Positions 52,656-61,677 of a stretch of DNA of 64,000 bases are shown one piece after another; within the stretch, counting starts at the first letter, position 1; the number at the start of each line of letters is the position of its first letter. Position numbers and translations under genes: made by a program. The notes beneath the pieces are model-generated. The model was not told the origin of the DNA, did not search any database, and saw nothing but the letters and a program-made list of their open reading frames with translations. Source of the DNA: Clostridium pasteurianum BC1 (GTDB lineage Bacteria > Bacillota > Clostridia > Clostridiales > Clostridiaceae); assembly GCF_000389635.1 (NCBI RefSeq), contig NC_021182.1:930001-994000 (forward strand), in the 5' to 3' direction.

Positions 52656-54959
52656 ATGAAGTATACTTTAAAAGCTATTAAAAAACTATTTTTTTGTAGT
52701 AATAATAATTTTATTACTAAAGTTAGTAGGGATTTTGTAGATTTTAGTGGATATTCAGAATATGAATTGGTTGGAAAATCTCTTAATGAAATAAGTATGT
52801 TACTTAGAATTAATTCTGTAGTGAATTTTGAAGATATTAAAGATAAATTTGAGGGCTATATGTTTACTAAACAGTGCAATGCCCGAGAGGTAACTATTCT
52901 TTGCAAAAATTTAGAAGGTAATAATGAAAGAGAATATTATTTTAGAGAAAAACCAAATTCACGTATTGAGGATAAGATGATGTTTGTGGCACAGATTTGT
53001 AAAAATGATAAAATTGGAACTTCAATTTGGAGTTTTCCTGATTTTATTATGCTTAATTGTAATAATAAGTTTTTAAAATACTTTTATCCATCTTATGCTA
53101 AAAGAGAAAATTGTATAGGAAAATATAAGAAGGAAATAGTAAATGGTATTGAGGACGATAATATAGATAAAATATGGTCTACAATAAAAAAGACTGGAGA
53201 ATCATATCATATAAATGAATTTAAACATGAAGATAAAGTGAATGGAACTAGCTATTGGAATTTAATTTTTGTACCTATATATGTAGATGGTAATATTAAA
53301 TATATAGTAGAAAATAAATGGGATATAACGGAGAAAATACGAGGTAGAGAATTAAGAGATAAACAGAGCAAAATCATTGAAAACCAAAAAAAACAATTAG
53401 AGGCTATAATTGAAAATATGGCAGAGCCTCTATTAATAGTCAATAAAGATGGTAAGTACATAGATATAAATAAGGCAGCAAGAAATAAGTATCCCATGTA
53501 TAGAAATTTAAGAGAAGCAGGGAAGACTTATGATAAAATTGAGTATTTTGATATTGATGGGAAAGTAATTCCTAAAGAGAATTTACCTGTTAATAGATTA
53601 TTAAGAGGTGAAAAAATATCGGAATTTAAAAGTATTGTAAAATATAATAATGATTTTAGGTATTATAATGTAAATGCTGCACCTGTATACGATAATGAAG
53701 GAGATTTTATAGCAGGAGTAATGTGCATTAATGATATTACTGAAAAAGTAAAAAATGATAATCATATGTTTATAGATAAACAATATAAAATTTTAAATCG
53801 TATGATAGAAGAACTGGATTTACCAGTGCTAAGATTATCCTATCCAGATTTAAAACTTATAGATATTAATAAAAAAGCCTACAATTTTCTAAAGCTAGAA
53901 AATTCAGATATAGGTTCTATATCATCTATTAAAGGTATGAACTATAAAGATGTAGTAAATAGTTTTGATAAAAATTATATTCTTAAACATGTTAAGGGCA
54001 TAATAGAGGAAAATAAAAAATCTTATTCTAAATATAGAAAATTCACAGTTTTTGGTAAAGAAAAATTTATAAATACAATATATCAGCCTATTTTGGGAAT
54101 TAATAATGAAGTGTTAGAAATACTTGCTATTGGAATCGATGTTACTGAAGAAATAATGGCTAATAAGGAAATGGAGAAAACTCTTAAAGTACAGGAGGAA
54201 ATTTTTGCAAATTTATCTCATGAGATGAGAACACCTTTAAATGTAATTTTCAGTGCAGTTCAGCTATTTGAATTGTATTCAAATAATAAATCCTTATGTG
54301 GAGATAAGGAGAAATTAAATAGAGATATACATTCAATAAAGAAAAATTGTTATAGATTATCAAGAATAATAAATAATATGGTGGACCTATCAAGAATAAA
54401 ATTAGGTTACTTCGAAGTAAATTTATCTAATCAAAATATAGTTAGTATGCTTAAAACCATAGTTAAAGATATATCGGAATACTTTGAAGACAAAGAAATT
54501 AATATTGTTTTTAATACAAATATAGATGAGAAGATTATTGCATATGATGCCAATAATATCTGCAGAGTTATACTTAATCTCATTTCCAATGCAATTAAAT
54601 TTTCAGAAAACAGTTGTGAGATTTCTATAGAACTTATAGATAAAAATAATTTTATTGAAATATCTGTAAAGGATAAAGGAATTGGTATTGAAAAAAATCA
54701 TTTACAGCATATATTTGAAAAATTTAAACAAGTGGACAAGTCATTTCAAAGAGCTACAGAGGGCATTGGTATAGGGTTATATATAGTAAAGTCAATTGTT
54801 GAATTGCATTATGGAAATATAAGCGTAAAAAGTAAATTGGGCGAGGGTAGTATATTTAAAGTAACATTACCTGCAAGAACCGTAGAAACAAATAATAAGA
54901 AGAATATCTTCTTTAGTGATGAAATGATAAAGGCGGAGTTTTCTGATATATATCTATGA
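52656..54959 (+). CDS. Orphan sensor histidine kinase with four PAS-like domains
   Basis: 767 residues, start ATG at 52656 after AGAGGGATATGTA. No membrane segment, so cytosolic. Four PAS-like modules lie in tandem (about residues 10-110, 130-240, 255-370 with ENMAEPLLIVNKDGKYIDIN, and 380-500). They precede a HisKA domain with LSHEMRTPLN (His522) and a HATPase with NLISNAIKF, DKGIGI and EGIGIGLYIVKSIV. No response regulator is adjacent. Such orphan kinases in clostridia often feed Spo0A (inference). The kinase core is a paralogue of the 1-2192 protein. Terminated by the CACCCC hairpin at 54971. Confidence 0.87.
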   Translation: MKYTLKAIKKLFFCSNNNFITKVSRDFVDFSGYSEYELVGKSLNEISMLLRINSVVNFEDIKDKFEGYMFTKQCNAREVTILCKNLEGNNEREYYFREKPNSRIEDKMMFVAQICKNDKIGTSIWSFPDFIMLNCNNKFLKYFYPSYAKRENCIGKYKKEIVNGIEDDNIDKIWSTIKKTGESYHINEFKHEDKVNGTSYWNLIFVPIYVDGNIKYIVENKWDITEKIRGRELRDKQSKIIENQKKQLEAIIENMAEPLLIVNKDGKYIDINKAARNKYPMYRNLREAGKTYDKIEYFDIDGKVIPKENLPVNRLLRGEKISEFKSIVKYNNDFRYYNVNAAPVYDNEGDFIAGVMCINDITEKVKNDNHMFIDKQYKILNRMIEELDLPVLRLSYPDLKLIDINKKAYNFLKLENSDIGSISSIKGMNYKDVVNSFDKNYILKHVKGIIEENKKSYSKYRKFTVFGKEKFINTIYQPILGINNEVLEILAIGIDVTEEIMANKEMEKTLKVQEEIFANLSHEMRTPLNVIFSAVQLFELYSNNKSLCGDKEKLNRDIHSIKKNCYRLSRIINNMVDLSRIKLGYFEVNLSNQNIVSMLKTIVKDISEYFEDKEINIVFNTNIDEKIIAYDANNICRVILNLISNAIKFSENSCEISIELIDKNNFIEISVKDKGIGIEKNHLQHIFEKFKQVDKSFQRATEGIGIGLYIVKSIVELHYGNISVKSKLGEGSIFKVTLPARTVETNNKKNIFFSDEMIKAEFSDIYL

Positions 54960-54969
54960 TTTCCTGATT

Positions 54970-54992
54970 TTACACCCCGGGGGTGCTTTTTT
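54970..54992 (+). terminator. CACCCC/GGGGTG hairpin with T-run
   Basis: TTTTACACCCCGGGGGTGCT (stem CACCC/GGGTG) followed by TTTTTT, directly after the kinase stop. It shares the ACACCCC motif with 3961-3977 and 55557-55575. Confidence 0.6.
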
Positions 54993-55142
54993 AATATAAA
55001 AATTATAACATATTATTCTATATAATCCATTATTACAGAGGCTAGTTATAGGATAAAGTTATGATATAATTTCATAGGAGAGTAATGATTTATAACTTTA
55101 TTTTAAGTTCAAATAAAAAATTGATTAACCCCGAGGTGATTT

Positions 55143-55556
55143 ATGAAAAACAAATTAAATAAAAGATATAATATGGGTATTTCAATAATTATGAAAAGAG
55201 CTAAAAAAATGAAAAAGGAGATTGGGGCATTATATTTTGCATATAAACGACCGGATGTACCTTTTTATGCAAAATTAGTTTCAATATTAGTGGTATGTTA
55301 TGCTTTAAGTCCTATTGACTTGATACCTGATTTTATACCAATTTTAGGATACGTTGATGATCTGATTATATTGCCACTTGGTATTGCCTTTGCTATAAAG
55401 CTAATACCAAGTGATATTATGAATGAATGCAGACAACAATCAGAAAATATTTTTAAAGAGGGTAAGCCTAAAAAATGGATTGCTGGAGTCATTATAATAT
55501 GTATTTGGATTATAATAATCAGCTACATTTTAATGAAGATAATTCACAGCTTTTAA
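55143..55556 (+). CDS. DUF1232 (YkvA-type) membrane protein
   Basis: 137 residues with the DUF1232 signature ALSPIDLIPDFIPILGYVDD followed by LIILPLGIAFAIKLIP. A basic N-terminus (RAKKMKKEIGALYFAYKRPD) and a C-terminal transmembrane helix (WIAGVIIICIWIIIISYILM). CCCGAGGTGATTT precedes the ATG. Single-gene transcript between two ACACCCC-type palindromes. Function of the family is unknown; it is often annotated as YkvA. Confidence 0.88.
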   Translation: MKNKLNKRYNMGISIIMKRAKKMKKEIGALYFAYKRPDVPFYAKLVSILVVCYALSPIDLIPDFIPILGYVDDLIILPLGIAFAIKLIPSDIMNECRQQSENIFKEGKPKKWIAGVIIICIWIIIISYILMKIIHSF

Positions 55557-55575
55557 TTTGCCCTAGGGGTGTAAA
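55557..55575. repeat. Third ACACCCC/GGGGTGT-type palindrome
   Basis: TTTGCCCTAGGGGTGTAAA begins one base after the DUF1232 stop and is followed by TTTTCCC. Imperfect copy of the palindrome at 3961-3977. Confidence 0.4.
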
Positions 55576-55708
55576 TTTTCCCTACTTTCATTTGTTATAG
55601 GACGCAATTTATTGTATTCTTAATGGGTAAATGATTTAATGATATTACTGGATTTAAGGGGAATAGTAGTAAATTTAGACGAAATACAAAATAAAGGATT
55701 TGACAGAA

Positions 55709-56644
55709 TTGAATAACAAAAAAATTTTTACAAATAGAAAAATAGTAATACTGCTTGCCTCATTTTGTTGCATATTATGGGGAAGTGCCTACCCAGGAGT
55801 TAAGAGTGGATATGCTCTTTTTAAAATAAGTACAGATAATATATTTTCTGAATTGTCTTTTGCAGGGTACAGATTTATAATAGCAGGATTGATGGTTTTA
55901 ATAGTTGCTTTATTTTCATCTAAGAATTTATTTTCATTAACAAGAAAAAATATAAAAGAACTTATACTTTTAGGTTTAACTCAAACAACCTTGCAGTATA
56001 TGTTTTTTTATATTGGACTTGCTCATACTAGTGGTGTAAAGGCTTCTATAATGAACTCTACATCTGCTTTTTTCAGCGTCATCCTTGCTCATTTCCTATA
56101 TAATGATGATAGAATAAATTCTCGAAAAGCAATTGGCTGTATACTAGGATTTATTGGTGTATTGTTAGTAAATTTCAGCAGTGACCTTTTAAATTTCAGC
56201 TTTAAAATTAACGGTGAGGGTTTTATTGCTGTAGCTGCCTTTGCATTTTCTGCCTGCTCAATTTATGGAAAAAAGATTTGCAAAAGCATAGATTCCATGC
56301 TGGTAACTGGTTATCAATTGCTAATTGGTGGACTAGTTTTACTAATTTTAGGTATTTCCAATAAAGGTCATGTTACAAACTTTACAATAGGTTCTACGCT
56401 TGTCTTATTATATCTTGGACTGCTTTCAGCTGTAGCTTTTTCCATATGGACAATACTTTTAAAATATAATAAAGTTGGTTCAATTGCTCTTTTCAATTTT
56501 TTAATTCCCATATCTGGTGCTATTTTATCATCAATATTTCTGAAAGAAAATATTTTTGACTGGGAAAATGCTGTTGCACTTATATTAGTATGTATTGGTG
56601 TTTACATAGTAAATCATCATCCAAATAAATTATTGAAGGTATAA
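55709..56644 (+). CDS. EamA/DMT family transporter
   Basis: 311 residues, ten predicted transmembrane helices in two EamA repeats (WGSAYPGVKSGYALF, GLTQTTLQYMFFYIGL, VLLVNFSSDLLNF; then ASFAFSACSIYGKKI-like GFIAVAAFAFSACSIY, FLIPISGAILSSIFL, ALILVCIGVYIVNH). Drug/metabolite-type permease, probably exporting a small metabolite or amino acid. The TTG at 55709 is preferred (AAAGGA 10 bases upstream) over the TTG at 55700, which abuts the site. Single gene, ended by the strong bidirectional terminator at 56876. Confidence 0.88.
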   Translation: MNNKKIFTNRKIVILLASFCCILWGSAYPGVKSGYALFKISTDNIFSELSFAGYRFIIAGLMVLIVALFSSKNLFSLTRKNIKELILLGLTQTTLQYMFFYIGLAHTSGVKASIMNSTSAFFSVILAHFLYNDDRINSRKAIGCILGFIGVLLVNFSSDLLNFSFKINGEGFIAVAAFAFSACSIYGKKICKSIDSMLVTGYQLLIGGLVLLILGISNKGHVTNFTIGSTLVLLYLGLLSAVAFSIWTILLKYNKVGSIALFNFLIPISGAILSSIFLKENIFDWENAVALILVCIGVYIVNHHPNKLLKV

Positions 56645-56875
56645 TCTGATGGACAAAAATGCATAAAGAACAATATGAAGAAATTTACCATGTTAATTAT
56701 AGTAAGTTATGATGCTATGGCTTGAAAGGTATGCTCAATGAGAAATATAAGAATTGAAATGCTAATGTTTGCTTAATAGCATTACATATGCTAAATGATG
56801 CATTTTTAACAGACAATGTTAAAAGTATCATTAGGATTTATTAAATAGTATCGTGATAATTGATAACTATAAATT

Positions 56876-56932
56876 TATAAAGCCAGCATTCTTCTAAGCA
56901 TTTAATAAATTAGAAGAATGCTGGCTTTACTT
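56876..56932. terminator. Bidirectional terminator between converging genes
   Basis: An almost perfect 18-bp inverted repeat (AAAGCCAGCATTCTTCTA at 56879-56896 against 56911-56928) with A/T-rich flanks on both sides. It serves the EamA gene and the anti-sigma gene. Confidence 0.85.
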
Positions 56933-56959
56933 TGCTAATGACAAGAATTAATCTCATAG

Positions 56960-58182
56960 TTATTTTATTTGTATTTTAACTGGGGTAATATTTGTATAAG
57001 GTGGCCCTGGTGAATAGTTAAGTCTGCTTATTACTAAATACAAATGTTTTGGATGTCTGTAATAAGAACTTTGAAATGATGCTTTTACTGATTTATCTTC
57101 ATGATTGTATGAAAAATTACTTGGAGAAAGCATATATTTGTTTCCATTTTCATCAATTAAATAAGGTAGCCTATTATAATTATCCGTGTGCGATGCTCCA
57201 TCATGATTTGTACCAATCCCCCAGGCCTGTGAATTATTGGTTTTATCCATACCGAGCTTAATATTTGCTTCTATATGAGTTGGATAAATTTTCAAATATC
57301 TTATTTCAAGATCTGTATTATTGGCAGAAAACTTAATATTATTGTATTCTTCCGGTTTTTCGGTTTTTGCAGCAGCTTTTATACTTAAATTCCAATTACC
57401 CTTAATATTCATAGGCTCTCTATTAAATTTAGATATAAAATCTGCATATTTTTTTTGAGAATAGGTCATATTATAGGCTTCCGTAAAGCTTGAAACTTCT
57501 AAATTTAATTTATCCGGTATTGCAGTATTATTTAGAGATATTATTTCTATAGAGCCGTAGGTTTCCCCCGTATCAGCATAGTCCTTAATTGAATCTCCTA
57601 AAGAGGAAACTATGACTTTATAATCCTTTGAACTATTTAGTGACAGGAAATCTCCCTCTTGATCCATCAAAGTAACTGGAAGTATCTGTGATCTGAATCC
57701 ATTACTATCAACAATAATATTATTATTGCTATCAGTTATGGTAAAGCTGTTCAGAAGTAAATTCTTAATTTTTTTATCACTGCTTTTCAATGTATACAAT
57801 ATAAATTTATCTTTATCATCACCGACAATACTATTAATAGTTAAACTTATATTATTGTCAGAAACTGTCTGATTTACATTTTGAGAGTCACTTTGATTTA
57901 CAGCACTAATCATATTTTTATCATAATGAAATTGTAATGCTTGTGCTATAGATGAGACTATAGGTACATTATTAATTGTACTTGCAAAGGATAGACTACA
58001 ATTAATACCAGCAGTAAAAAATATAGCTATTGCGGCAATTCCTGCAGAAGCTTAAATGAAACATTTTTTATAAAGCTTTTTTTCTTTTCAATTTTAGCCT
58101 TAATTATGCTCCCCTTAATAACCTTATCCAATTTATCAGAAACAGGTATATTATCAAAAATATCTTTAAAATCAGTATTCAT
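56960..58182 (-). pseudogene. Anti-sigma factor with DUF4179-type extracellular domain, frameshifted
   Basis: Partner of the adjacent ECF sigma factor. The 5' part starts at ATG 58182 (TAATG overlap with the sigma stop, AGGAGG upstream) and reads MNTDFKDIFDNIPVSDKLDK and KKSFIKNVSFK before hitting a stop. The frame continues one base off, near 58050, as ASAGIAAIAIFFTAGINCSL (transmembrane helix), then an extracellular domain to 56960 with DUF4179 features. A single lost A in TTTAAAGCTT would explain it. As read, the cytoplasmic sigma-binding part and the membrane/sensor part are separated. An in-frame ATG at 57913 could start the extracellular part alone, without its anchor. A sequencing error must be excluded. 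Confidence 0.75.
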
Positions 58183-58721
58183 TAAATACATTCCTCCTTT
58201 AACTCAATTTTTAATTTTTTCAATGCTCTAAATAAATAAGATTTTACTGTTCCCTCTGGATAATTCAATATCTTTGCAATTTGAGAAATGGTCATATCCT
58301 GAAAATATCTTAGGATCACTACATTTTTATATTTTGTATCCAGTTTATCTATGGCATTATATAGATCTATATTCTTTGGTATATTAAAATCTAAGTCACT
58401 CATATTATGTATTGCTTCTGATTTTACCTGCTCATAGTCATCAATGTATACTATTTTCTTATTGCTTTTAGCTTTATTTGCAGCAGTATTTATAAGTATT
58501 CTCACTATCCAAGTATTAAAAAATTGGGGATCTTTAAGTTTATTTAAGTTCAAATAGGCCTTGTATATGGTATCACTTAAAATATCTAGAGCATCCTGCT
58601 CATTTTTTACGTAAATATAAGCTATTTTATAAAGTTTTTCTTTATTTATATCAATGAGTTTGGCAAAAGCTTTGTCATCTCCTTTCTTAGCCTTTTTTGC
58701 AATTAATTTTATGTCGTCCAT
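58182..58721 (-). CDS. ECF-type RNA polymerase sigma factor
   Basis: 179 residues, sigma-70 family ECF group. Region 2: LIDINKEKLYKIAYIYVKNE and QDALDILSDTIYKAYLNLNK, with NTWIVRILINTAANKAKSNK. Region 4: LDTKYKNVVILRYFQDMTIS and QIAKILNYPEGTVKSYLFRA, a clear helix-turn-helix. An AGGTGATGA site precedes the ATG. It is translationally coupled (TAATG) to the anti-sigma gene. The target regulon is unknown, but autoregulation from the region upstream of 58721 is usual. Confidence 0.92.
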   Translation of the reverse strand: MDDIKLIAKKAKKGDDKAFAKLIDINKEKLYKIAYIYVKNEQDALDILSDTIYKAYLNLNKLKDPQFFNTWIVRILINTAANKAKSNKKIVYIDDYEQVKSEAIHNMSDLDFNIPKNIDLYNAIDKLDTKYKNVVILRYFQDMTISQIAKILNYPEGTVKSYLFRALKKLKIELKEECI

Positions 58722-59255
58722 TTCATCACCTCTAATAGGGTTAATATTTTGTGCTATACTAATTAGACTAAGATAACAGTAGAAAGGTTGCAGTTATTTA
58801 TAATTTTATCAGTTTTGGAAGAAAAGGATAGTGCAGCAGGATATGGTCATGATACCTACGGAAAATTTCAGTAATATTCATATCAATTAATGTCTATCAC
58901 TTCAAGAGAAGGGTTATCTTCTGAAATAACGTTCATATACAAAAGGTATTTTAAAGCTCATATTCCGCTGAATGCATAAAAATACAACTAAATTTATGGC
59001 TTTATGCAATTTTTGCCTTTATGTGGTATCAACCTACGAAGATTGAGACCGTTTTTTTAATTAAATTCTTGATAATTAACGAATGTTTAAGGCAAAAATT
59101 TAAATATCGTAAATATGAAAATCATTGTGCGGAATATGAGTTAAAGATAAAATTTTATAAAGAAAAGGTAATTTATTATGAGAAGTCAGGTTAAAATATG
59201 TGATATAATCTATATTATATTTTAACTAAAAATAACAAAATAGGAGGTTTAAAAG
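58722..59255. other. Long intergenic region with nested inverted repeats
   Basis: 534 bases without a gene. 58957-59140 is bounded by the perfect 12-bp inverted repeat CTCATATTCCGC / GCGGAATATGAG. Inside lies a second perfect 12-bp pair, AATTTTTGCCTT (59008-59019) and AAGGCAAAAATT (59089-59100), and GCATAAA/TTTATGC half-sites. It could be a small MITE or a structured RNA. The left part must hold the sigma-factor promoter. Confidence 0.5.
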
Positions 59256-60014
59256 ATGTTGTATGATGAGGCTGTGAAAGTGTGGAGAAAAGGGAGAACT
59301 AAGGATTTATTAAATAGGTTCTTTTTGAAATTCACATATTCTTCAAATAAGATAGAAAACAATGAAACAAGACTTAGGGACGTTGAAACTGTTTTTAGGG
59401 GAGAGAAAGTTACAGATTTCACAGGAAATAAGAAGACAATCAAAGAGATTGAAAACCATAAAAAACTTTGCGAAAATATTATAAAATTAAGTGAAAAAAA
59501 TAGCTCGAAACTTTCCATTGATTTAATTAAAAATTTTCACTATGTTTTAATGAAAGATTGTTTCACAGAGAATTTGTTAAAGAAAGGTGAAAAACCTGGC
59601 GAATTTAAAAAAGGTGATTATATAGTTGGATTACATGATGTAGGTGTTAGTCCATTAGAGGTAGAAGAAAATTTAAAATCATTAATTGAAGAAATTAATG
59701 ATATACAGATAAATGAGAATAATGCTTTAAAAGTAGTTAGTTATTTCCATTGTTGGTTTGAGACCATACATCCTTTTGCAGATGGCAACGGGCGAGTGGG
59801 GAGAATGCTGCTTAACTATCTGCTTATAGGTAATAATCTTCCGCCAATTGTTCTATTTGAGAATGATAGAGAAGAATACTATTTAGCATTAGAATATTTT
59901 AACGAAACGCAGGAAATAAATAAAATGGTTGATTTTTTAGATAGTCAAGCTTATAAAACATGGGTTAAGGATTATAATTTAAAAGTAAAGAATTTGAAAG
60001 ATTTTTTGGATTAA
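59256..60014 (+). CDS. Fic family protein (AMPylation/AMP-transfer enzyme, self-inhibited class)
   Basis: 252-residue cytosolic Fic-domain enzyme that probably transfers AMP from ATP to a target protein. The full active-site motif is HPFADGNGRVGR with catalytic His172. The N-terminal helix carries the inhibitory motif S/T-x-x-x-E-G/N as SNKIEN (Ser30, Glu34, Asn35), the class II arrangement in which Glu blocks ATP binding. YEAL-like flap region: KKGDYIVGLHDVG. AGGAGG precedes the ATG. No toxin-antitoxin partner gene is adjacent. Target unknown. Confidence 0.9.
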   Translation: MLYDEAVKVWRKGRTKDLLNRFFLKFTYSSNKIENNETRLRDVETVFRGEKVTDFTGNKKTIKEIENHKKLCENIIKLSEKNSSKLSIDLIKNFHYVLMKDCFTENLLKKGEKPGEFKKGDYIVGLHDVGVSPLEVEENLKSLIEEINDIQINENNALKVVSYFHCWFETIHPFADGNGRVGRMLLNYLLIGNNLPPIVLFENDREEYYLALEYFNETQEINKMVDFLDSQAYKTWVKDYNLKVKNLKDFLD

Positions 60015-60175
60015 CTGAAACAAGAAGTACCCTTTCTACACCATACCTGCAAATTGTTGTCCCATGAGTTTTTCTATTTTTTTGTTATTTCAACACTTTG
60101 ATTTTTATTAATAGAAATTTCAGTTTTTCCTTAGAAATTTCTTCAAAACTCTGTGCATGTAAAATTCAATAAACT

Positions 60176-60931
60176 CTAATACATAACCATTCCACCATCT
60201 ACATTAATAACTTGACCTGTAATATATTGCGACATATTTGAAACAAGAAACAAAACTGCATTTGCTACAGCTTCTGGCTTACCATAGGTTTTCATTGGAA
60301 TTTTAGATAATATTTCCTCAGTGGTTTTATCAGAAAGTGTAGATGTCATATCCGTTGAAATATATCCTGGAGCAATGGCATTTACAGTTATGCCTCGGTC
60401 TGCTAATTCTCTAGCCACTGTTTTAGTAAAACCAATAAGTCCAGCTTTAGAAGCAGAATAATTTGCCTGTCCAACGTTGCCTGTTATTCCTACAACACTT
60501 GTTATATTTACTATGCTGCCTGATTTTTGTTTTAACATATGTTTAGATACAAACTTAGTGCAGTTAAATGCTCCTGTAAGATTTACGCTAATTACCTTAT
60601 CCCATTTTTCTTTTTTCATCATCATCATTATACCATCACTTGTAATACCTGCATTATTCACCAAAATATCTATTCGTTTAAAATTTTCAAGTATAGCTTT
60701 TACAACTTCCTTTGTTGATTCCTCGGAACTTACATCATGTTTTAAACCTAAAGTTTCAACGTTGTAAGCTAATGATATTTCATTTGCTACTTGTTTTGCT
60801 CGTTCTTCATTAATGCCAGTTACAACTACCTTTACCTTTTCTTTTGCTAATTTCTCTGCAATAGCTCGACCAAGCCCACGAGTACCTCCAGTTATTAAAG
60901 CGATTTTATCAGTTAAACCTAAATCAATCAT
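60176..60931 (-). CDS. fabG: 3-oxoacyl-ACP reductase (SDR family)
   Basis: NADPH-dependent reduction of 3-oxoacyl-ACP in fatty-acid elongation, or of a similar oxo substrate. 251 residues. Cofactor motif ITGGTRGLGRAIAEKLA, NNAGITSD, catalytic Ser in IVNITSVVGITGNVGQANYS with YSASK (Tyr/Lys), and the C-terminal SQYITGQVINVDGGMVMY typical of FabG. GGAGGTTAAG precedes the ATG. Isolated from other fatty-acid genes, so it may be an extra paralogue with a different partner. Confidence 0.88.
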   Translation of the reverse strand: MIDLGLTDKIALITGGTRGLGRAIAEKLAKEKVKVVVTGINEERAKQVANEISLAYNVETLGLKHDVSSEESTKEVVKAILENFKRIDILVNNAGITSDGIMMMMKKEKWDKVISVNLTGAFNCTKFVSKHMLKQKSGSIVNITSVVGITGNVGQANYSASKAGLIGFTKTVARELADRGITVNAIAPGYISTDMTSTLSDKTTEEILSKIPMKTYGKPEAVANAVLFLVSNMSQYITGQVINVDGGMVMY

Positions 60932-61097
60932 ACTTAACCTCCTTATATGTATATACTCAATTAATATTTCTTTAAATTATTTAGTTTTTAATATCTTATA
61001 TTTTCTATTTAATTGATGTAAAAATTATATCATATTATCTATATAATTCCATTATTAAAGATAAAATATATTATATATTTATTGTATAACTACTGTA

Positions 61098-61271
61098 TTA
61101 TTCAATTATCAAATACAATGTTGTCCATAATTGGGACAAGAACATCAATATATAGTAAATTATTTTTGAATTTAAATCAGAGTTTAATATTAATGGCAAT
61201 GCAAATAATCCTGATAGACCGTAAGCACCTAAAATGTATATAAAAAGTTTCTTACTTTCAAAACTTTTCAA
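61098..61271 (-). CDS. Possible small two-helix membrane protein
   Basis: 57 residues if started at the TTG at 61271 (AAGGGATG 11 bases upstream): SFESKKLFIYILGAYGLSGL, FALPLIL, then IIYYILMFLSQLWTTLYLII. Two transmembrane helices. A GTG at 61280 is also possible but too close to the site. No family recognised; may be a fragment of a larger lost gene. Confidence 0.35.
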   Translation of the reverse strand: MKSFESKKLFIYILGAYGLSGLFALPLILNSDLNSKIIYYILMFLSQLWTTLYLIIE

Positions 61272-61433
61272 TAAATACACATCCCTTCAAAATGGTGTTT
61301 ATTTAAATAAAAACTTAATTAATATAGAAATTATAGCATATTATTCTGTGTAATCCATTGTTACAATTATAATTTAATAATCTTATATTATGGAAAGCTA
61401 CCTTTACATGAAGTGAAAGGTATAGTATTATAG

Positions 61434-61457
61434 TTATGGAAAGTATACTTTCCATAA
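61434..61457 (+). promoter_or_regulatory. Perfect 24-bp palindrome upstream of the XRE regulator
   Basis: Two inverted TTATGGAAAGTA half-sites meet at 61445/61446, 18 bases before the regulator start. A related half-site, TTATGGAAAG, occurs at 61388-61397. Probable autoregulatory operator. Confidence 0.6.
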
Positions 61458-61474
61458 TCTCCGGAGGTGAAAGC

Positions 61475-61672
61475 TTGAAAAATAGATTAGAAGAAATACG
61501 TAAGCAACACGGTATGAAGCAGGAAGAACTTGCAGAAGTCTTAGAGGTATCAAGACAAACAATAGGTTCTCTTGAGAATGGAAGATATAATCCATCAATT
61601 CTTCTTGCTTTTAAGATTGCAAGATATTTTAATATGAGTATTGAAGAAATATTTATTTATGAGGAGGAATGA
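61475..61672 (+). CDS. XRE-family transcriptional regulator
   Basis: 65 residues from the TTG at 61475 (GGAGGTG 6 bases upstream). It is a single Cro/C1-type helix-turn-helix: RLEEIRKQHGMKQEELAEVL, EVSRQTIGSLENGRYNPSI, then LLAFKIARYFNMSIEEIFIY. It is the YgzD/YozG-like short XRE type that is usually paired with a membrane protein gene. The next gene starts 5 bases downstream. Probably represses its own transcript via the palindrome at 61434-61457. Confidence 0.9.
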   Translation: MKNRLEEIRKQHGMKQEELAEVLEVSRQTIGSLENGRYNPSILLAFKIARYFNMSIEEIFIYEEE

Positions 61673-61677
61673 ATATA

